Source of the DNA: Flavobacteriaceae bacterium UBA7302
GTDB taxonomy: Bacteria > Bacteroidota > Bacteroidia > Flavobacteriales > Flavobacteriaceae
NCBI GenBank assembly: GCA_002471825.1
Contig: DKQS01000001.1
Coordinates: 421,897-485,896, forward strand
Length of the DNA: 64,000 nucleotides
Direction of reading: 5' to 3'
The notes beneath the pieces are model-generated. The model was given only the letters and a program-made list of their open reading frames with translations. It searched no databases and was not told the origin of the DNA. This document shows, in pieces, positions 61,982-64,000 of this stretch (within the stretch, counting starts at the first letter, position 1; each line of letters begins with the position of its first letter). The translations under genes were made by a program, and so were the position numbers.

Positions 61982-64000
61982 ATGAAGGTATTAAAATTCG
62001 GAGGCTCCTCAGTAGCCAACTCCGAAAACATCAGAAAAGTCATTGATATCATCGCGGAACATTCCGCTAAACATAAAATTGTAGTTATTGTTTCCGCATT
62101 CGGTAAAACAACCGATAACCTGCTTTATTTGGCAGATACAGCATTGGAAAACCTGACTAGTGCTACGGAAAAATTAGGGGAAATAAAAGCCTTACATCAT
62201 CAAGTAATCGGAGATTTATTGTCTTCTGAAAAGACAGAAGTTGAAGCCTATACCGATGAGTTATTTCAAGAATTGCAATCCGTCATAGAGGGAGTTCATT
62301 TGCTTCAAGAGCTTTCGGAGAGAACTCTTGCCAAAATTTCAAGTTTTGGAGAACGTCTTTCCTCTTTTATTATCGGAAAGGCCATCAAGCAAGAACTTAA
62401 GGGAGATTTTGCTGATAGCCGTACCCTAATTATCGCAAACAATAGTTATTTAGATGCCCAGGTAGATTATAAGGCCACTAATACCAAAATCTCAGAATAC
62501 TTCGCTAAATCAGAGCAACATATCACAGTAGTTGGTGGATTTATTGCCTCCAATTCAAATGGAGAAACCACAACCTTGGGTCGTGGTGGATCTGATTTCT
62601 CAGCGGCCATTTTTGCCAGTGCTCTAAATGCTGAAGAATTACAAATATGGACAGATGTAAGCGGAATGTTTTCTGCCAATCCGAAGTTGGTAAAGCAGGC
62701 CTTCCCCATCAAAGAAATTTCCTACGAAGAAGCCATGGAATTGTCCCATTTTGGCGCAAAGGTCTTGTATCCGCCGACCATACAGCCGGTATTGCATAAA
62801 GGAATTCCGATTCGAATCAAAAATACATTTGAACCAACCCATGATGGTACATTGATTTGCCAGAAGTCCAATAATAATCGAATCATCAAAGGAATCTCTT
62901 ATATCGAAAACATCAGTTTAATCACCATCGAAGGCTCTGGATTGGTTGGTTTCCTAGGGTTTTCAAAACGATTGTTTTCTGCCTTATCTGGATTTTCCAT
63001 CAATGTGGTTTTAATTACACAAGCCTCCTCAGAGCATTCCATTTGTGTGGGAATCTATCAAAAAGATGCCAAGGCAGCCTTAGCAGTTTTGAATGAAGAA
63101 TTCGAAGTTGAAATTCAGAAGAAGAAAATCAAACCTATTGGGGTAGAGCACGAACTATCCATTATTGCCATTGTAGGTGATTACATGAAAAACCATCAAG
63201 GCTTGAGTGGTCAAATGTTTAGCGCCTTGGGTAGAAACAATGTAAATGTAAGAGCCATTGCACAAGGTTCATCAGAAAAGAACATTTCGGCAGTCATCAA
63301 AAACAGTGATGCCAAAAAAGCCTTGAATACACTTCACGAGCAGTTCTTTGAAACGCAAACCAAGCAATTAAACTTGTTTGTTACTGGTGTTGGGAATGTA
63401 GGGAAGCGATTCTTGGCACAAATCAATCAGCAGAAGAAGTACCTCAAGAAACATTTGAATCTTCAAGTTCGAGTGGTCGGTATTTCAAATTCCAAAAAGA
63501 TGGTTTTCGATACCACTGGAATTGATTTGGACCGATGGGAATCACTTCTTGCAAATGGCGAAGCAAGTACGCTTCAGTCCTTTTTTGAAAAAACCAAGTC
63601 CCTAAATCTTAGAAACTCCGTTTTTGTAGACAATACGGCCAGTGAAGCAGTTTCAAATTTGTATGTTTCTTATTTCAAAGAAAGCATCTCTGTGGTTACT
63701 TGTAATAAAATTGCCGCATCATCAGAGTATCAAAATTACCTAACCCTCAAAAACATTGCAGCTGAATACAAAGCACAGTTCTTGTTCGAAACCAATGTGG
63801 GTGCAGGATTACCAATTATTGACACCCTTAAAAATCTAATTGCTTCGGGAGATCGAGTGCATACCATTCAAGCGGTGCTATCAGGTACTTTAAATTATGT
63901 TTTCAACAATTATGACGGACAACATACTTTCAAAGAAGTGGTGAAAAATGCGCACGAATTGGGATACACTGAGCCCGATCCTAAAATTGATTTAAGCGGA
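61982..64000 (+). CDS. thrA: Bifunctional aspartokinase/homoserine dehydrogenase (cut by window end)
   Basis: An open frame of 673 codons runs from the ATG at 61982 to the window end without a stop. The aspartokinase domain has KFGGSSVANSENI, FGERLSS and TTLGRGGSDFSAAI. Two ACT domains follow (about 300-455). The homoserine dehydrogenase domain starts near residue 460 with LFVTGVGNVGKRFL; TCNKIA, FETNVGAGLPIIDTL and LSGTLNYVFNNYDG match the family. The enzyme phosphorylates aspartate and later reduces aspartate semialdehyde to homoserine, feeding threonine, methionine and isoleucine. About 140 residues are missing beyond the window. thrB and thrC probably follow. Confidence 0.95.
   Translation, partial: MKVLKFGGSSVANSENIRKVIDIIAEHSAKHKIVVIVSAFGKTTDNLLYLADTALENLTSATEKLGEIKALHHQVIGDLLSSEKTEVEAYTDELFQELQSVIEGVHLLQELSERTLAKISSFGERLSSFIIGKAIKQELKGDFADSRTLIIANNSYLDAQVDYKATNTKISEYFAKSEQHITVVGGFIASNSNGETTTLGRGGSDFSAAIFASALNAEELQIWTDVSGMFSANPKLVKQAFPIKEISYEEAMELSHFGAKVLYPPTIQPVLHKGIPIRIKNTFEPTHDGTLICQKSNNNRIIKGISYIENISLITIEGSGLVGFLGFSKRLFSALSGFSINVVLITQASSEHSICVGIYQKDAKAALAVLNEEFEVEIQKKKIKPIGVEHELSIIAIVGDYMKNHQGLSGQMFSALGRNNVNVRAIAQGSSEKNISAVIKNSDAKKALNTLHEQFFETQTKQLNLFVTGVGNVGKRFLAQINQQKKYLKKHLNLQVRVVGISNSKKMVFDTTGIDLDRWESLLANGEASTLQSFFEKTKSLNLRNSVFVDNTASEAVSNLYVSYFKESISVVTCNKIAASSEYQNYLTLKNIAAEYKAQFLFETNVGAGLPIIDTLKNLIASGDRVHTIQAVLSGTLNYVFNNYDGQHTFKEVVKNAHELGYTEPDPKIDLSG

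Noticed and set aside
1..64000. CRISPR arrays, insertion sequences, prophage genes, tRNA or rRNA genes
   Set aside because: I looked for regular direct repeats, transposase or integrase motifs and cloverleaf or rRNA sequence and saw none. A tRNAscan or IS search could still find something small.

Overview
The window looks like an ordinary chromosomal stretch of a free-living member of the Bacteroidota, most likely a flavobacterium-like organism. The reasons are Bacteroidota-type promoters (TTTG-N19-TATATTTG ahead of rimP, similar boxes elsewhere), few Shine-Dalgarno sequences, an alternative complex III (act) operon joined to cytochrome c oxidase genes, a long class II IlvC, many SPII lipoproteins and roughly 40% G+C by eye. 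I see no rRNA, tRNA, insertion sequence, prophage, CRISPR array or integrase. The genus cannot be named from sequence reading alone.

Layout. 1-12 kb (+): an SDR-like protein, an orphan lipoprotein, a Tat-exported epimerase-like protein overlapping a ureohydrolase, then a tight run of four envelope or secreted proteins: a large Asp-box beta-propeller, a membrane-anchored alpha/beta hydrolase with a very acidic linker, a lipoprotein peptide deformylase and a GH43 glycosidase. 11.7-12.7 kb: a hotdog thioesterase and an HxlR regulator are divergent around two identical inverted repeats. 12.8-21.3 kb (+): a DUF885-like lipoprotein, an alpha-hydroxyacid oxidase, a QueA-family enzyme, PEP carboxylase, a D-cysteine desulfhydrase/ACC deaminase-family protein, a small membrane protein and a single-domain response regulator. 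21.3-26.2 kb (-): a persulfide-detoxification set (CstB-like fusion, rhodanese lipoprotein, HMA protein) below ruvB and a SulP transporter.

26.2-37.5 kb (-): the respiratory operon actABCDEF-coxBA, which carries electrons from menaquinol through alternative complex III to oxygen and ends in a strong terminator. 37.7-42.6 kb: a SPOR protein converges on rimP-nusA-infB, whose promoter is followed by a terminator-like hairpin in a leader of about 49 nt. 42.7-47.1 kb (+): a universal stress protein, then a four-PAS hybrid histidine kinase and, 1 bp later, a tandem-duplicated SpoIIAA/STAS-like protein.

47.1-60 kb (-): branched-chain amino acid synthesis in two blocks, leuA-leuC-leuD-leuB (own promoter and terminator) and ilvD-ilvB-ilvN-ilvC-ilvA, followed by a GapN-like aldehyde dehydrogenase. 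60.2-64 kb (+): a Bacteroidota-type helical-repeat protein of unknown function and the start of thrA (aspartokinase-homoserine dehydrogenase), cut by the window end. thrA is preceded by a possible Thr/Ile/Met-rich leader peptide overlapping a hairpin. Together leu, ilv and thr genes form an aspartate-family and branched-chain supply region, with IlvA using the threonine that the thr pathway makes.

The best leads for something undescribed are regulatory leaders (rimP-nusA-infB and thrA), the paired HxlR operators, the exported peptide deformylase and the kinase plus duplicated STAS-like protein pair. I do not see an obvious wholly new multi-gene system.
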